Shown one piece after another: positions 1 through 8,470 of a stretch of DNA of 64,000 nucleotides. Within the stretch, counting starts at the first letter, position 1. Every line of letters starts with the position of its first letter. The notes below the pieces were generated by a model that was given only the letters and a program-made list of their open reading frames with translations, ran no database searches and was not told where the DNA came from. This DNA is from Flavobacterium rakeshii. Its GTDB lineage: Bacteria; Bacteroidota; Bacteroidia; Flavobacteriales; Flavobacteriaceae. The translations under genes were made by a program, and so were the position numbers. The DNA lies in NCBI RefSeq assembly GCF_009741375.1, contig NZ_WOWP01000063.1, positions 152,314 to 216,313 on the forward strand, in the 5' to 3' direction.

Positions 1-149
1 AATGCACCAATATGAGCAAGTCCTTTTGCTCCACCACCACTCAGCACTACACCTATTTTTGGTTTGTGTTTCGGCAGGGTATCATTTTCCTGAGCCGAAA
101 CAGTATAGAAGGTGAGTAAAAATAGCAGGGTAAGGAGCGGTTTATTCAT
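1..149 (-). CDS. Patatin-like phospholipase family protein (5' part only, runs off the window)
   Basis: Reading leftwards from ATG 147-149, the 49 visible codons give a signal peptide (MNKPLLTLLFLLTFYTVSA then Q) and then KIGVVLSGGGAKGLAHIGA. This is the start of the RssA/patatin phospholipase fold: the glycine-rich oxyanion loop G-G-G-x-K/R-G, shortly before the catalytic G-x-S-x-G, which lies outside the window. The signal peptide suggests an envelope location; many Bacteroidota members of the family carry a C-terminal beta-barrel, which cannot be checked here. The start lies 2 bp after the uvrC stop, so the two genes are probably co-transcribed. The family call is secure from the motif; the substrate is unknown. 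Confidence 0.8.
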   Translation of the reverse strand, partial: MNKPLLTLLFLLTFYTVSAQENDTLPKHKPKIGVVLSGGGAKGLAHIGA

Positions 150-151
150 TA

Positions 152-1942
152 CTATTTACTTTTATAGAATTCTGTGATTTTTTTAGCTTTTGCAGGGCCT
201 ACAACTTTTGCAATGTCTTCTTCGGGGGCGGCAGACAGCCTTTTAACCGACTTAAACTCTTTCAAAAGCGCTATCATTGTCTTCTCCCCTATGCCCGGTA
301 TGCTTTCTATTGACGTTTGGAGCGCTCCTTTGCTACGTTTATCCCTATGGAAATTAATCCCGAAACGGTGCGCCTCATTTCTGAGGTGCTGTATTATTTT
401 TAAAGTCTCTGATTTCTTGTCCAGATACAGCGGAATGGAATCCCCCGGATAGAAAATCTCTTCGAGCCTTTTAGCAATGCCTAAAATAGTGATTTTACCT
501 CTCAATCCCAAGTCATCCAAGCTTTTTAAAGCCGATGATAACTGACCTTTACCACCATCAATAATTATAAGCTGCGGCAGGGGCTCGTTCTCATCCAAAA
601 GACGCTTGTAACGCCTGTACACCACCTCTTCCATAGAAGCAAAATCGTTAGGCCCTTCTACCGTTTTTATATTAAAATGACGGTAGTCCTTTTTACTGGG
701 CTTTCCATCTTTAAACACAACACATGCCGACACCGGATTAGTACCCTGAATGTTTGAGTTATCAAAACACTCTATATGCCTTGGTTCAAACGGGAGGCGC
801 AAATCTTTTTTCATTTGTGCCATAATACGATTGGTATGCCTGTCTGGATCTACTATCTTAATTTGCTTAAGCTGATCCATGCGGTAAAACTTTGCATTAC
901 GTTCAGACAAATCTAAAATCTGCTTTTTATCCCCAAGTTTAGGCACTGTTATTTTTACATCAGGTCCCAAATCCAGTTCAAAAGGCAGTAATATCTCCTT
1001 AGAGCGCAAATCAAAGCGCTCTCTAAGCTCTACAACGGCAAGCTCAAGCAACTGCTCATCGGCCTCTTCCAGCCTCTTTTTTATCTCCATAGTATGCGAA
1101 CGGATAATGGCGCCGTGTGATACCTGTATAAAGTTCACATAAGCCATACTCTCGTCAGATATTATAGTAAACACATCTATGTTAGATATCCTAGGGTTAA
1201 ATACGGTAGAGCGCGCCTGATAGTTTTCCAGCACCTCAATCTTTTCTTTTATTTTCTGGGCTTCCTCAAACTTCATTTCGGCCGCCAGTTCCTGCATCAG
1301 GTTTTTAAAATCCTTAAGACTTTCCTTAAAATTACCTTTAAGTATCTCCCTTACCGCATTTACATTACTTTGGTATCGCTCCAGTGATTCATATCCCTCA
1401 CACGGCCCTTTACAGTTGCCAATATGATACTCAAGGCAAACCTTGTACTTTTCGCTTTTTATATTACCTGCACTCAAATCATAATTACAGGTACGCAACG
1501 GGTACAGTTCCTTAATAAGCTCCAGTAATGTATGCACCGTTTTGAAATTGGTATATGGCCCAAAATATTCTGACCCGTCCTTTACCAGCCTTCGGGTAGA
1601 AAAAATACGCGAAAACGGTTCTTTCTTAATACAAATCCACGGATAGGTTTTATCATCTCGCAACATAACATTGTAGCGTGGCTGGTACTTTTTAATAAGA
1701 TTGTTTTCCAGCAGTAGTGCATCGTTCTCTGTAGGCACAACAATATGCTTAATACTGGCTATTTTTTTAACCAGCACCCTTGTTTTACCTGAGTCGTGAA
1801 TTTTTGTAAAATAAGATGAAACCCTCTTTTTAAGGTTCTTGGCCTTACCCACATACAGCAGTTTACCATCTTTATCATAATACTGGTAAACACCGGGACT
1901 GTCGGGAAGGGTTTGTATTTGTAATTCCAGCGGAGTTTGCAT
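152..1942 (-). CDS. uvrC: UvrABC system protein C (excinuclease subunit C)
   Basis: 596 aa, close to the usual length of about 600. UvrC makes the two incisions around a bulky DNA lesion bound by UvrA-UvrB. The N-terminal GIY-YIG nuclease domain is visible at residues 16-95 (PGVYQYY, then LLYVGKAKNLKKRV). A UVR motif sits near 205-240, the RNase H-like incision domain at about 380-520 (ECFDNSNIQGT, LIIIDGGKGQL), and a helix-hairpin-helix at the C terminus (IESIPGIGEKT). The start is the conserved family start (M-x-x-PLELQIQTLPDSPGVYQ). It is transcribed away from the 2046 gene and followed after 2 bp by the patatin-like gene. Cytoplasmic. Confidence 0.98.
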   Translation of the reverse strand: MQTPLELQIQTLPDSPGVYQYYDKDGKLLYVGKAKNLKKRVSSYFTKIHDSGKTRVLVKKIASIKHIVVPTENDALLLENNLIKKYQPRYNVMLRDDKTYPWICIKKEPFSRIFSTRRLVKDGSEYFGPYTNFKTVHTLLELIKELYPLRTCNYDLSAGNIKSEKYKVCLEYHIGNCKGPCEGYESLERYQSNVNAVREILKGNFKESLKDFKNLMQELAAEMKFEEAQKIKEKIEVLENYQARSTVFNPRISNIDVFTIISDESMAYVNFIQVSHGAIIRSHTMEIKKRLEEADEQLLELAVVELRERFDLRSKEILLPFELDLGPDVKITVPKLGDKKQILDLSERNAKFYRMDQLKQIKIVDPDRHTNRIMAQMKKDLRLPFEPRHIECFDNSNIQGTNPVSACVVFKDGKPSKKDYRHFNIKTVEGPNDFASMEEVVYRRYKRLLDENEPLPQLIIIDGGKGQLSSALKSLDDLGLRGKITILGIAKRLEEIFYPGDSIPLYLDKKSETLKIIQHLRNEAHRFGINFHRDKRSKGALQTSIESIPGIGEKTMIALLKEFKSVKRLSAAPEEDIAKVVGPAKAKKITEFYKSK

Positions 1943-1946
1943 ACTA

Positions 1947-1954
1947 CAAATTTA
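1947..1954 (-). promoter_or_regulatory. Candidate -7 element (TAAATTTG) for uvrC
   Basis: The minus strand reads TAAATTTG, an exact TAnnTTTG match to the Bacteroidota -7 box, only 4 bp upstream of the uvrC ATG. If used, transcription would begin at or within a few bases of the start codon, making a leaderless mRNA. No TTG was seen at the usual -33 spacing. Confidence 0.4.
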
Positions 1955-2045
1955 AAAAACAAATCATTACACCAAGTCTTAAAAAACAAAGGTTAAGCAT
2001 ATAAAAATTAGCGATAATTCCTATTTTTACCCTTTCTGTAAAATT

Positions 2046-3017
2046 ATGGCAAAACACAGGGAGATTACCATACTGGGAGAGACCGTATTACCGGGCGATA
2101 GCAAAACCATAAACATGGAAATTGCACGCCTGCATACTATGACAAAACTTAAGGTTCCTATTATTGTAGAAAGGGCTAAAATTGACGGACCCGTTGTACT
2201 TTTTAGCGCCGGACTGCACGGAGACGAAATTAACGGCGTTGAGATTGTGCGCCAGCTTATAGTACGCAAAATAAACAAACCCAAACGCGGAACGATTATC
2301 TGTATTCCGGTAATTAACGTATTCGGGTTTGTGAATAAAACCCGTGAATTCCCTGACGGACGTGACCTTAACAGGGTTTTCCCCGGCAGTAAGAGCGGAT
2401 CACTTGCCAGTCGTTTTGCTTTTCACCTGCTAAACGAAATCGTACCTCATATTGATTACTGTGTAGACTTCCATGCCGGCGGTGCCAGCAGGTTTAATGC
2501 CGCACAAATACGCATTGTACCAAACAATGAGGAGCTAAAACAGCTTGCCGATGTATTTAACGCTCCATTTACCCTGTATTCCAAAAACATTTCGGGGTCT
2601 TTTAGGAGTGCCTGTGGCAGGATGGGTGTAAAAATGCTGTTGTTTGAAGGAGGAAAATCGTTAGACATTAACAACGACATTACTCAGGATGGCGTAAAAG
2701 GCGCAAAACGCTTTTTAGCACACTTTGATATGCTAAACCCGAAAAAGAACGCTAAAGAGGCTCCCGGGCCTTCTATTTATATTGAAAGATCAGGATGGGT
2801 ACGTGCGAAGTTTTCAGGGTTATTCCAACTACATTGTAACGTAGGTAAGTTTGTGGAGAAAGGTGAAGTAATTGCTTATATAACCGATCCCTTTGGCAAG
2901 TTTGAGCACAAGGTAAAAGCGCCACACGCCGGATATATTATTAATGCTAACGATGCTCCTATAGTGTATCAGGGAGATGCTGTTTTCCATATTACCCAAA
3001 AACTGCAACATGATTAA
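2046..3017 (+). CDS. Succinylglutamate desuccinylase/aspartoacylase family zinc hydrolase
   Basis: 323 aa, no signal peptide. The zinc-site signature H-G-D-E (SAGLHGDEINGVEIV, about residues 55-69) and the later DFHAGG motif identify the M14-like AstE/AspA fold, which hydrolyses N-acyl amino acids or acts on amide-linked amino acids. The C-terminal part (after about residue 240) looks like the beta-rich, lipoyl-like domain usual in this subfamily. The substrate cannot be assigned. The stop codon overlaps the start of the 5-formyl-THF cyclo-ligase gene by 8 bp, so the two are translationally coupled. In Bacteroidota this family is often found near RimK-type ATP-grasp ligases; none is visible here. 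Confidence 0.85.
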   Translation: MAKHREITILGETVLPGDSKTINMEIARLHTMTKLKVPIIVERAKIDGPVVLFSAGLHGDEINGVEIVRQLIVRKINKPKRGTIICIPVINVFGFVNKTREFPDGRDLNRVFPGSKSGSLASRFAFHLLNEIVPHIDYCVDFHAGGASRFNAAQIRIVPNNEELKQLADVFNAPFTLYSKNISGSFRSACGRMGVKMLLFEGGKSLDINNDITQDGVKGAKRFLAHFDMLNPKKNAKEAPGPSIYIERSGWVRAKFSGLFQLHCNVGKFVEKGEVIAYITDPFGKFEHKVKAPHAGYIINANDAPIVYQGDAVFHITQKLQHD

Positions 3018-3573
3018 AAAAGAACTCCGCATAAAATATAAGGCACTTCGCAACGCCATGAGCTTTGATGAAATTGAAGAACAAAGCCTGGCTATAGCAA
3101 ACCAATTATTAAAACTGAATATTTGGAACAAAACCTACTTCCACCTGTTTTTAAGTATTGAAGAGCATAAGGAAATACAAACCGAATACATTTTACAAAT
3201 ACTGGCAGGAAAAGACAAAGAAGTAGTAGTTTCAAAATCTAATTTTGACGACTGCAGCATGACTCAGTACCTGCTTACCGACAATACCCGCCTTAAGAAA
3301 AATGAATACGACATACCGGAACCGGTTGACGGCATAGAGGTCCCCGATACTAAAATAGACGTAGTATTTGTACCACTATTAGCTTTTGACACTAAAGGTC
3401 ACCGCACAGGTTATGGAAAAGGGTTTTACGACCGCTTTTTAGCGAATTGCCGGGAAGACGTTATAAAAATAGGATTGTCCTTTTTTGAAGCCGAAGAAAG
3501 CATAGACGACATTCACTCAAACGACATGGTATTGGACTACTGTATTACCCCAAAAGAGATTTATCGATTTTAA
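3010..3573 (+). CDS. 5-formyltetrahydrofolate cyclo-ligase
   Basis: 187 aa from ATG 3010. The reading frame stays open to an in-frame ATG at 2977, but the family N terminus is MIKKELRIKYKALRNAM, so the internal start is chosen; it lies 8 bp inside the upstream gene. The enzyme (MTHFS, EC 6.3.3.2) uses ATP to turn 5-formyl-THF into 5,10-methenyl-THF, rescuing folate from a storage form. The signature RTGYGKGFYDRFL near residue 130 is the conserved nucleotide/folate-binding motif of the family. The stop lies 1 bp from the stop of the convergent lspA. Confidence 0.95.
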   Translation: MIKKELRIKYKALRNAMSFDEIEEQSLAIANQLLKLNIWNKTYFHLFLSIEEHKEIQTEYILQILAGKDKEVVVSKSNFDDCSMTQYLLTDNTRLKKNEYDIPEPVDGIEVPDTKIDVVFVPLLAFDTKGHRTGYGKGFYDRFLANCREDVIKIGLSFFEAEESIDDIHSNDMVLDYCITPKEIYRF

Positions 3574-3574
3574 A

Positions 3575-4201
3575 CTATTCTGTAACTACACCCTGAGGCT
3601 TAGCAAAAGCTCTTTTATTGAAAAGAAGCAGTATACCCACACCTACAGAAATTGCCGCATCGGCAACGTTAAAAACAGCATTAAAGAAAGTAAAGCTTTC
3701 ACCTCCCCATATAGGAAACCAAGAAGGGAATTTACCATCGGTAATTATAGGGAAATAGAACATATCTACTACCTTACCATGAAATACTGTTCCGTATGGA
3801 TTCTCTGAAAATAAAGTAGCCACATGGTTAGGACTGCTGTAATCAAAAATAAGTCCGTAGAAAACCGAGTCAATGATATTACCAAAAGCACCTGCCAAAA
3901 TAAGTGATATGGAAATAATAAGATAATTGGAGTAATTTTTCTTTACAGAGTCATATAACCAATACCCTATACCCCCCACGGCTACTATCCTGAAAAGAGT
4001 AAGTATCAGCTTACCATGCGCTCCCGGAATAACAGCGCCCCATGCCATACCTTCATTTTCTATAAAATATATCCTAAACCAATTTAAACCCATAACCGGA
4101 ATATCTTCACGCAACACGAAATGAGTTTTTATGTAGATTTTTGAAACCTGATCTATAATCAGTATAAGGATAACAATAAGGTAGGCTTTCTTTAAAGACA
4201 T
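3575..4201 (-). CDS. lspA: Lipoprotein signal peptidase (signal peptidase II)
   Basis: 208 aa inner-membrane aspartyl protease that cleaves prolipoproteins before the lipidated cysteine. Four membrane segments are visible (about residues 7-24, 66-86, 92-112, 175-195). The catalytic aspartates are D111 in GNIIDSVFYG and D181 in FNVADAAIS. It is longer than the E. coli enzyme (164 aa) because of an insertion between the two catalytic aspartates, a form common in Bacteroidota. Several lipoproteins encoded in this window (15972, 28657, 61840) would be its substrates. It follows the ileS/dksA-like pair on the same strand, but a terminator and its own promoter-like box lie between. Confidence 0.97.
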   Translation of the reverse strand: MSLKKAYLIVILILIIDQVSKIYIKTHFVLREDIPVMGLNWFRIYFIENEGMAWGAVIPGAHGKLILTLFRIVAVGGIGYWLYDSVKKNYSNYLIISISLILAGAFGNIIDSVFYGLIFDYSSPNHVATLFSENPYGTVFHGKVVDMFYFPIITDGKFPSWFPIWGGESFTFFNAVFNVADAAISVGVGILLLFNKRAFAKPQGVVTE

Positions 4202-4218
4202 TTTTAAAATTTTACCCG

Positions 4219-4226
4219 CAAAAATA
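4219..4226 (-). promoter_or_regulatory. Candidate -7 element (TATTTTTG) for lspA
   Basis: TAnnTTTG match on the minus strand, 18 bp upstream of the lspA start. Together with the terminator at 4366-4403 it suggests that lspA is transcribed separately from ileS and the DksA-like gene. The tract is AT-rich, so chance is possible. Confidence 0.35.
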
Positions 4227-4365
4227 AATGAAATTATTAAATAATAATTATCAGACCTTAGTTAATAGAATGCAAAAGGTTTAATATGGAGAAATAAACC
4301 GCAAAAAAGCGTGCCTGTATACGGGATTTTAGGGTTACAGGTCAAGGCGTGTTAAGTAAGGTGAT

Positions 4366-4403
4366 AAAAATAAAAAAGTCAGGGCCGCTAAAAGCAGCCC
4401 TGA
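4366..4403 (-). terminator. Intrinsic terminator after the DksA-like gene
   Basis: TCAGGGC and GCCCTGA arms (4379-4403) form a GC-rich stem. On the minus strand it is followed by a T-rich tract (4366-4378). It lies 10 bp after the stop of the DksA-like gene. Confidence 0.8.
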
Positions 4404-4412
4404 TATTACTAT

Positions 4413-4796
4413 TTATCTTTGCATGTTTTTTGCTTCGATACTCATGGTAGCGTGCGGTACAAGCTTAAGTCTTTCTTTACCAATAAGCTTACCGGTTACT
4501 TTACAAATGCCATAAGTTTTGTTTTCAATTCTTATAAGGGCATTTTTAAGATCACGAATAAACTTTTCCTGACGGATAGCAAGCTGAGAGTTGGCTTCTT
4601 TAGACATAGTCTCACTACCTTCTTCAAATGCTTTAAACGTAGGCGATGTATCATCTGTACCGTTATTTAAATCATTCATATAGGCACTCTTAATTAAGTC
4701 AAGATCAGCTTTAGCTTTTTCTATCTTTTTTGTAATAAGTTCCTTAAACTCGGCTAAATCCGCGTCCGAATATCTTATTTGCTGCTCATCTACCAT
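4413..4796 (-). CDS. TraR/DksA family protein with degenerate zinc finger
   Basis: 127 aa. The fold is recognisable: an N-terminal coiled coil (about 12-90) with the Bacteroidota-type tip DDTSPTFKAFEEG, then YGICKVTGKLIGKERL leading into VPHAT. DksA-type proteins bind the RNA polymerase secondary channel and modulate transcription, often with ppGpp. Of the four zinc-ligand positions only C98 remains; the others read T101, S119 and A122, so no C4 zinc site can form. The gene sits 7 bp downstream of ileS and is probably co-transcribed with it. Function is inferred from family membership; the metal-free form is typical of a Bacteroidota subgroup as far as I recall. Confidence 0.85.
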   Translation of the reverse strand: MVDEQQIRYSDADLAEFKELITKKIEKAKADLDLIKSAYMNDLNNGTDDTSPTFKAFEEGSETMSKEANSQLAIRQEKFIRDLKNALIRIENKTYGICKVTGKLIGKERLKLVPHATMSIEAKNMQR

Positions 4797-4803
4797 ATTT
4801 CAA

Positions 4804-7800
4804 TTATTTTGAAATTAATACTAGTGTTTTTATCTCATCAAATTCAATTTCTGTACCGTTTTCAATTTCTTCGTTAAATATCAGCTCATCTGTAAGGGTT
4901 TCAGACTTGATGTAACTCTCGTTACTCTTAACCGCCTGCTCCAGTGCCTGGTTATCTTTCAGGTAAACCTTAATCCTGTCGGTAACTTCAAATCCTGAAT
5001 CTTTCCTTATGTTCTGAATTCTGTTTACAAGCTCTCGGGCAATACCTTCGTTCCTTAGTTCGTCGGTAATGGTAATATCAAGCGCTACTGTAATACCGTT
5101 TGAATTTGCCACTAACCAGCCTTCAATATCCTGCGAAGAAATCTCAACATCTTCGTTTGTTAAAGTAATACTTTTTCCTGAAACAACAACATCCAGGCTA
5201 CCGCTCTTCTCAATCTCATTGATCTGTTCCTGTGAGAAATTTTGTATCTCTTTGGAAATCAGACCCATATCCTTCCCAAATCGTGGTCCCAGCACTTTAA
5301 AGTTAGGTTTGATTTGCTTAACAAGCACGTCTGAAGCATCGTCCATCAACTCGATTTCCTTCACATTTACCTCAGCCTTAATCAGTTCTGAAACTGCTTC
5401 AATCTCACCCTTCTGTTTTGCGTCAAGTACCGGTATCATTACCTTTTGCAACGGTTGGCGCACTTTAATCATCTCCTTCTTCCTTAACGAAAGAACTAAT
5501 GATGAAATTGTTTGCGCCTTCTCCATTCTGCTTTCTAACGATTTATCAACAAAGTTATCAGCATACTGCGGAAAATCGGCCAAATGTACGCTTTCGAATG
5601 TCTCTTTCTGTGAAGCTTGTGTTAAATCTTTATAAAGTCTGTCCATAAAGAAAGGCGCTACAGGAGCACTCAGTTTAGCCACAGTTACAAGACAGGTATA
5701 AAGCGTTTGATAAGCCGCTATTTTATCCTGTGCATACTCACCTTTCCAGAAACGTCTTCTGCAAAGTCGTACATACCAGTTACTCAAATTCTCCTGAACA
5801 AAGTCGGAAATAGCTCTTGTCGCTCTTGTAGGCTCATAGTCTGCATAGAAAGTGTCTACATCTTTTATAAGCGTATTAAGCTCAGATAGTATCCAACGAT
5901 CTATTTCAGGCCTTTCATTAAGCGGAACTTCCGGTTCAGCAAAACTGAAGTTGTCAATATTGGCATATAACGCAAAGAATGAATATGTATTATACAGAGT
6001 ACCAAAGAATTTACGTCTTACTTCGGCCACTCCTTCTATATCAAACTTAAGGTTATCCCATGGGTTTGCATTGCTAATCATGTACCAGCGGGTAGCATCA
6101 GGACCGTATTCTGCAAGTGTCTCAAACGGATCTACTGCATTACCCAAACGCTTGGACATTTTCTGTCCGTTCTTATCCAGTACAAGTCCGTTACTCACTA
6201 CATTCTTATAAGCTACCTGATCAAATACCAGTGTACCTATAGCATGTAGCGTATAGAACCAACCTCTGGTCTGGTCTACCCCTTCGGCAATAAAATCGGC
6301 AGGGTAAGCAGTATGGTTGTCTACCAGTTCCTTATTTTCAAACGGATAGTGCCATTGTGCATAAGGCATAGCCCCACTGTCAAACCAAACATCAATAAGG
6401 TCGCTTTCGCGCTGCATTGGTTTTCCGCTTGGAGAAACCAGTGTTAAACCGTCTACAACATTTTTATGCAGGTCGATAAGCTCATAGTTATCCTCGCTCA
6501 TGTTACCCGGCTCAAACCCTTTAAACGGATTTTCGCTCATAACACCTGCTGCTATGGCTTTTTCTATTTCACTGTACAGTTCTTCTGCAGAACCGATAAT
6601 CATTTCCTCTGTCTTATCCTCGGTTCTCCATATAGGAAGCGGGATACCCCAGTAACGGGAACGTGAAAGGTTCCAGTCGTTGGCATTTTTAAGCCAGTTA
6701 CCAAAACGTCCTTCACCGGTAGCCTTAGGTTTCCAGTTAATGGTTTCGTTAAGTTCAAACATCCTTTCTTTCACATCTGTAACACGGATAAACCAACTAT
6801 CTAACGGATAGTATAGTAACGGCTCATCTGTTCTCCAACTGTGCGGATAACTGTGAACATATTTCTCAACCTTAAAGGCTTTATTTTCTTCTTTTAATCG
6901 GATAGCGATTTCAACATCTACTGATTTCTCAGGCGCTTCTCCTTTATCGTAGTATTCATTTTTCACATACTTACCTGAAAGATCTCCCAGTCCGTCAATA
7001 AACCTCCCCTGAAGATCTACAAGCGGCACAGGATTTCCGTTTTTATCCAGCACAAGCATAGGTGGTACTTCCGGCTTAGCCTCTTTTGCCACCTTGGCAT
7101 CATCAGCACCAAAAGTAGGCGCAGTGTGCACTATACCGGTACCGTCTTCGGTAGTTACGAAATCACCAGAAATTACACGAAAAGCATTCTCCGGGTTTTG
7201 GTATGGTAATACAAACGGCAATAGCTGCTCATAACGGATTCCTACAAGGTCTTTACCTTTTCCTTCGGCAACTACTTTATATGGTATTTTTTTATCTCCT
7301 TCTTTGAAGTTTTCAAAATCGGCCGCATCTTCACTTACGAAATAGTTTTTACCAAACTGTTTCCCGATAAGGTTTTTAGCAAGCACTACATTTATTGGCT
7401 CAAATGTATACTGGTTAAAAGTTTGTACCAGTACATAATCAATATTTGGACCTACGGTAAGTGCAGTGTTACTTGGCAGTGTCCACGGTGTAGTGGTCCA
7501 AGCCATGATATCAACCTCTCCAAAACCTTTAAGAAAATCAGGAAGTGTATCTGCCACAGTTTTAAACTGAGCTACGATAGTAGTATCAGTTACATCACGG
7601 TAAGCACCCGGCTGGTTCACCTCATGCGAACTTAAACCTGTACCCGCTTTAGGCGAATAAGGCTGTATAGTATACCCTTTGTATAAAAGGCCTTTATCAT
7701 AAATCTGTTTCAGTAACCACCAAACCGACTCCATATATTTGGATTTGTAAGTAACATACGGATCTTCCATATCTACCCAGTAACCCATTTTTTCGGTAAG

Positions 7801-8217
7801 GTCATTCCATACGTCTGTATAACGCATTACTGTGCGCTTACAGGCTTCGTTGTATTCTTCAACAGATATTTTTGCACCAATATCTTCTTTTGTAATGCCA
7901 AGTTCCTTTTCGGTACCAAGCTCTACCGGAAGTCCGTGTGTATCCCACCCGGCTTTACGTTTTACCTGGAAACCTTTCTGGGTTTGGTATCGGCAGAAAA
8001 TATCCTTAATGGCACGCGCCATTACGTGGTGAATACCCGGCAGTCCGTTTGCTGAAGGCGGACCTTCAAAAAACACATACTGCGGCTTCCCCTCACGCGT
8101 GGTTACACTCTTATCAAAAATATTTTCCTTCTTCCAGAAATCAAGCACCTCGCCCGCCACTGTTGGCAGGTCAAGTCCCTTATATTCAGTAAACTTCTTG
8201 CTCATTACAAATTGCAT
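4804..8217 (-). CDS. ileS: Isoleucyl-tRNA synthetase (type 2, GIHH signature)
   Basis: 1137 aa class I aminoacyl-tRNA synthetase charging tRNA-Ile. The KMSKR loop is at about residues 685-689. The zinc-less C-terminal part and the overall length fit the type 2 (eukaryote-like) group. The active-site HIGH motif is rearranged: the segment PPSANGLPGIHH ends in G61-I62-H63-H64, so the first His is Gly and the third position is His. WDTHGLPVE marks the Rossmann core and WTTTPWTLPSNTAL the editing domain with its threonine-rich loop. MSKKFTEY at 8205 is an equally good start. The DksA-like gene follows after 7 bp. No T-box leader is visible upstream. Confidence 0.97.
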   Translation of the reverse strand: MQFVMSKKFTEYKGLDLPTVAGEVLDFWKKENIFDKSVTTREGKPQYVFFEGPPSANGLPGIHHVMARAIKDIFCRYQTQKGFQVKRKAGWDTHGLPVELGTEKELGITKEDIGAKISVEEYNEACKRTVMRYTDVWNDLTEKMGYWVDMEDPYVTYKSKYMESVWWLLKQIYDKGLLYKGYTIQPYSPKAGTGLSSHEVNQPGAYRDVTDTTIVAQFKTVADTLPDFLKGFGEVDIMAWTTTPWTLPSNTALTVGPNIDYVLVQTFNQYTFEPINVVLAKNLIGKQFGKNYFVSEDAADFENFKEGDKKIPYKVVAEGKGKDLVGIRYEQLLPFVLPYQNPENAFRVISGDFVTTEDGTGIVHTAPTFGADDAKVAKEAKPEVPPMLVLDKNGNPVPLVDLQGRFIDGLGDLSGKYVKNEYYDKGEAPEKSVDVEIAIRLKEENKAFKVEKYVHSYPHSWRTDEPLLYYPLDSWFIRVTDVKERMFELNETINWKPKATGEGRFGNWLKNANDWNLSRSRYWGIPLPIWRTEDKTEEMIIGSAEELYSEIEKAIAAGVMSENPFKGFEPGNMSEDNYELIDLHKNVVDGLTLVSPSGKPMQRESDLIDVWFDSGAMPYAQWHYPFENKELVDNHTAYPADFIAEGVDQTRGWFYTLHAIGTLVFDQVAYKNVVSNGLVLDKNGQKMSKRLGNAVDPFETLAEYGPDATRWYMISNANPWDNLKFDIEGVAEVRRKFFGTLYNTYSFFALYANIDNFSFAEPEVPLNERPEIDRWILSELNTLIKDVDTFYADYEPTRATRAISDFVQENLSNWYVRLCRRRFWKGEYAQDKIAAYQTLYTCLVTVAKLSAPVAPFFMDRLYKDLTQASQKETFESVHLADFPQYADNFVDKSLESRMEKAQTISSLVLSLRKKEMIKVRQPLQKVMIPVLDAKQKGEIEAVSELIKAEVNVKEIELMDDASDVLVKQIKPNFKVLGPRFGKDMGLISKEIQNFSQEQINEIEKSGSLDVVVSGKSITLTNEDVEISSQDIEGWLVANSNGITVALDITITDELRNEGIARELVNRIQNIRKDSGFEVTDRIKVYLKDNQALEQAVKSNESYIKSETLTDELIFNEEIENGTEIEFDEIKTLVLISK

Positions 8218-8442
8218 TCTAAAAAATAATCTGCGAATGTAAGGATTTTTTTTAAGGAATGGGAATAATCAGCAAAGTTGCGCAAGAAATAACGTTTTCA
8301 TAAAAAACAACAATCATTTTTGTTAAAAACAGCTCATAATGTTGAATAAATTATAAAATCAAAAACCTCAAAACAGTTACTCCCTATAAGTCTGTTTATA
8401 ACTAAAGGAAAAGCACCAAAATAATGACTTTAAACTTTTACG

Positions 8443-8450
8443 TAAGTTTG
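8443..8450 (+). promoter_or_regulatory. Candidate -7 element (TAAGTTTG) for the secreted esterase
   Basis: Exact TAnnTTTG match 20 bp upstream of the ATG at 8471. The rest of the intergenic region 8218-8442 is AT-rich and shows no other feature. A near match on the minus strand at 8234-8241 (TACATTCG) could serve ileS. Confidence 0.55.
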
Positions 8451-8470
8451 CAGCAAACCGTATCTAAATC

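Noticed and set aside
2977..3009. Upstream start for 5-formyl-THF cyclo-ligase
   Set aside because: It would add 11 residues not found at the family N terminus and a 41-bp overlap; ATG 3010 fits.
5069..5635. 188-codon plus-strand ORF inside ileS
   Set aside because: Exactly antisense to well-conserved ileS sequence; serine-rich composition of a reverse-strand shadow; no promoter.
8218..8470. Possible T-box or other riboswitch upstream of ileS
   Set aside because: No T-box AGGGUGG-like bulge, specifier stem or terminator in the short AT-rich leader; Bacteroidota do not normally use T-boxes.
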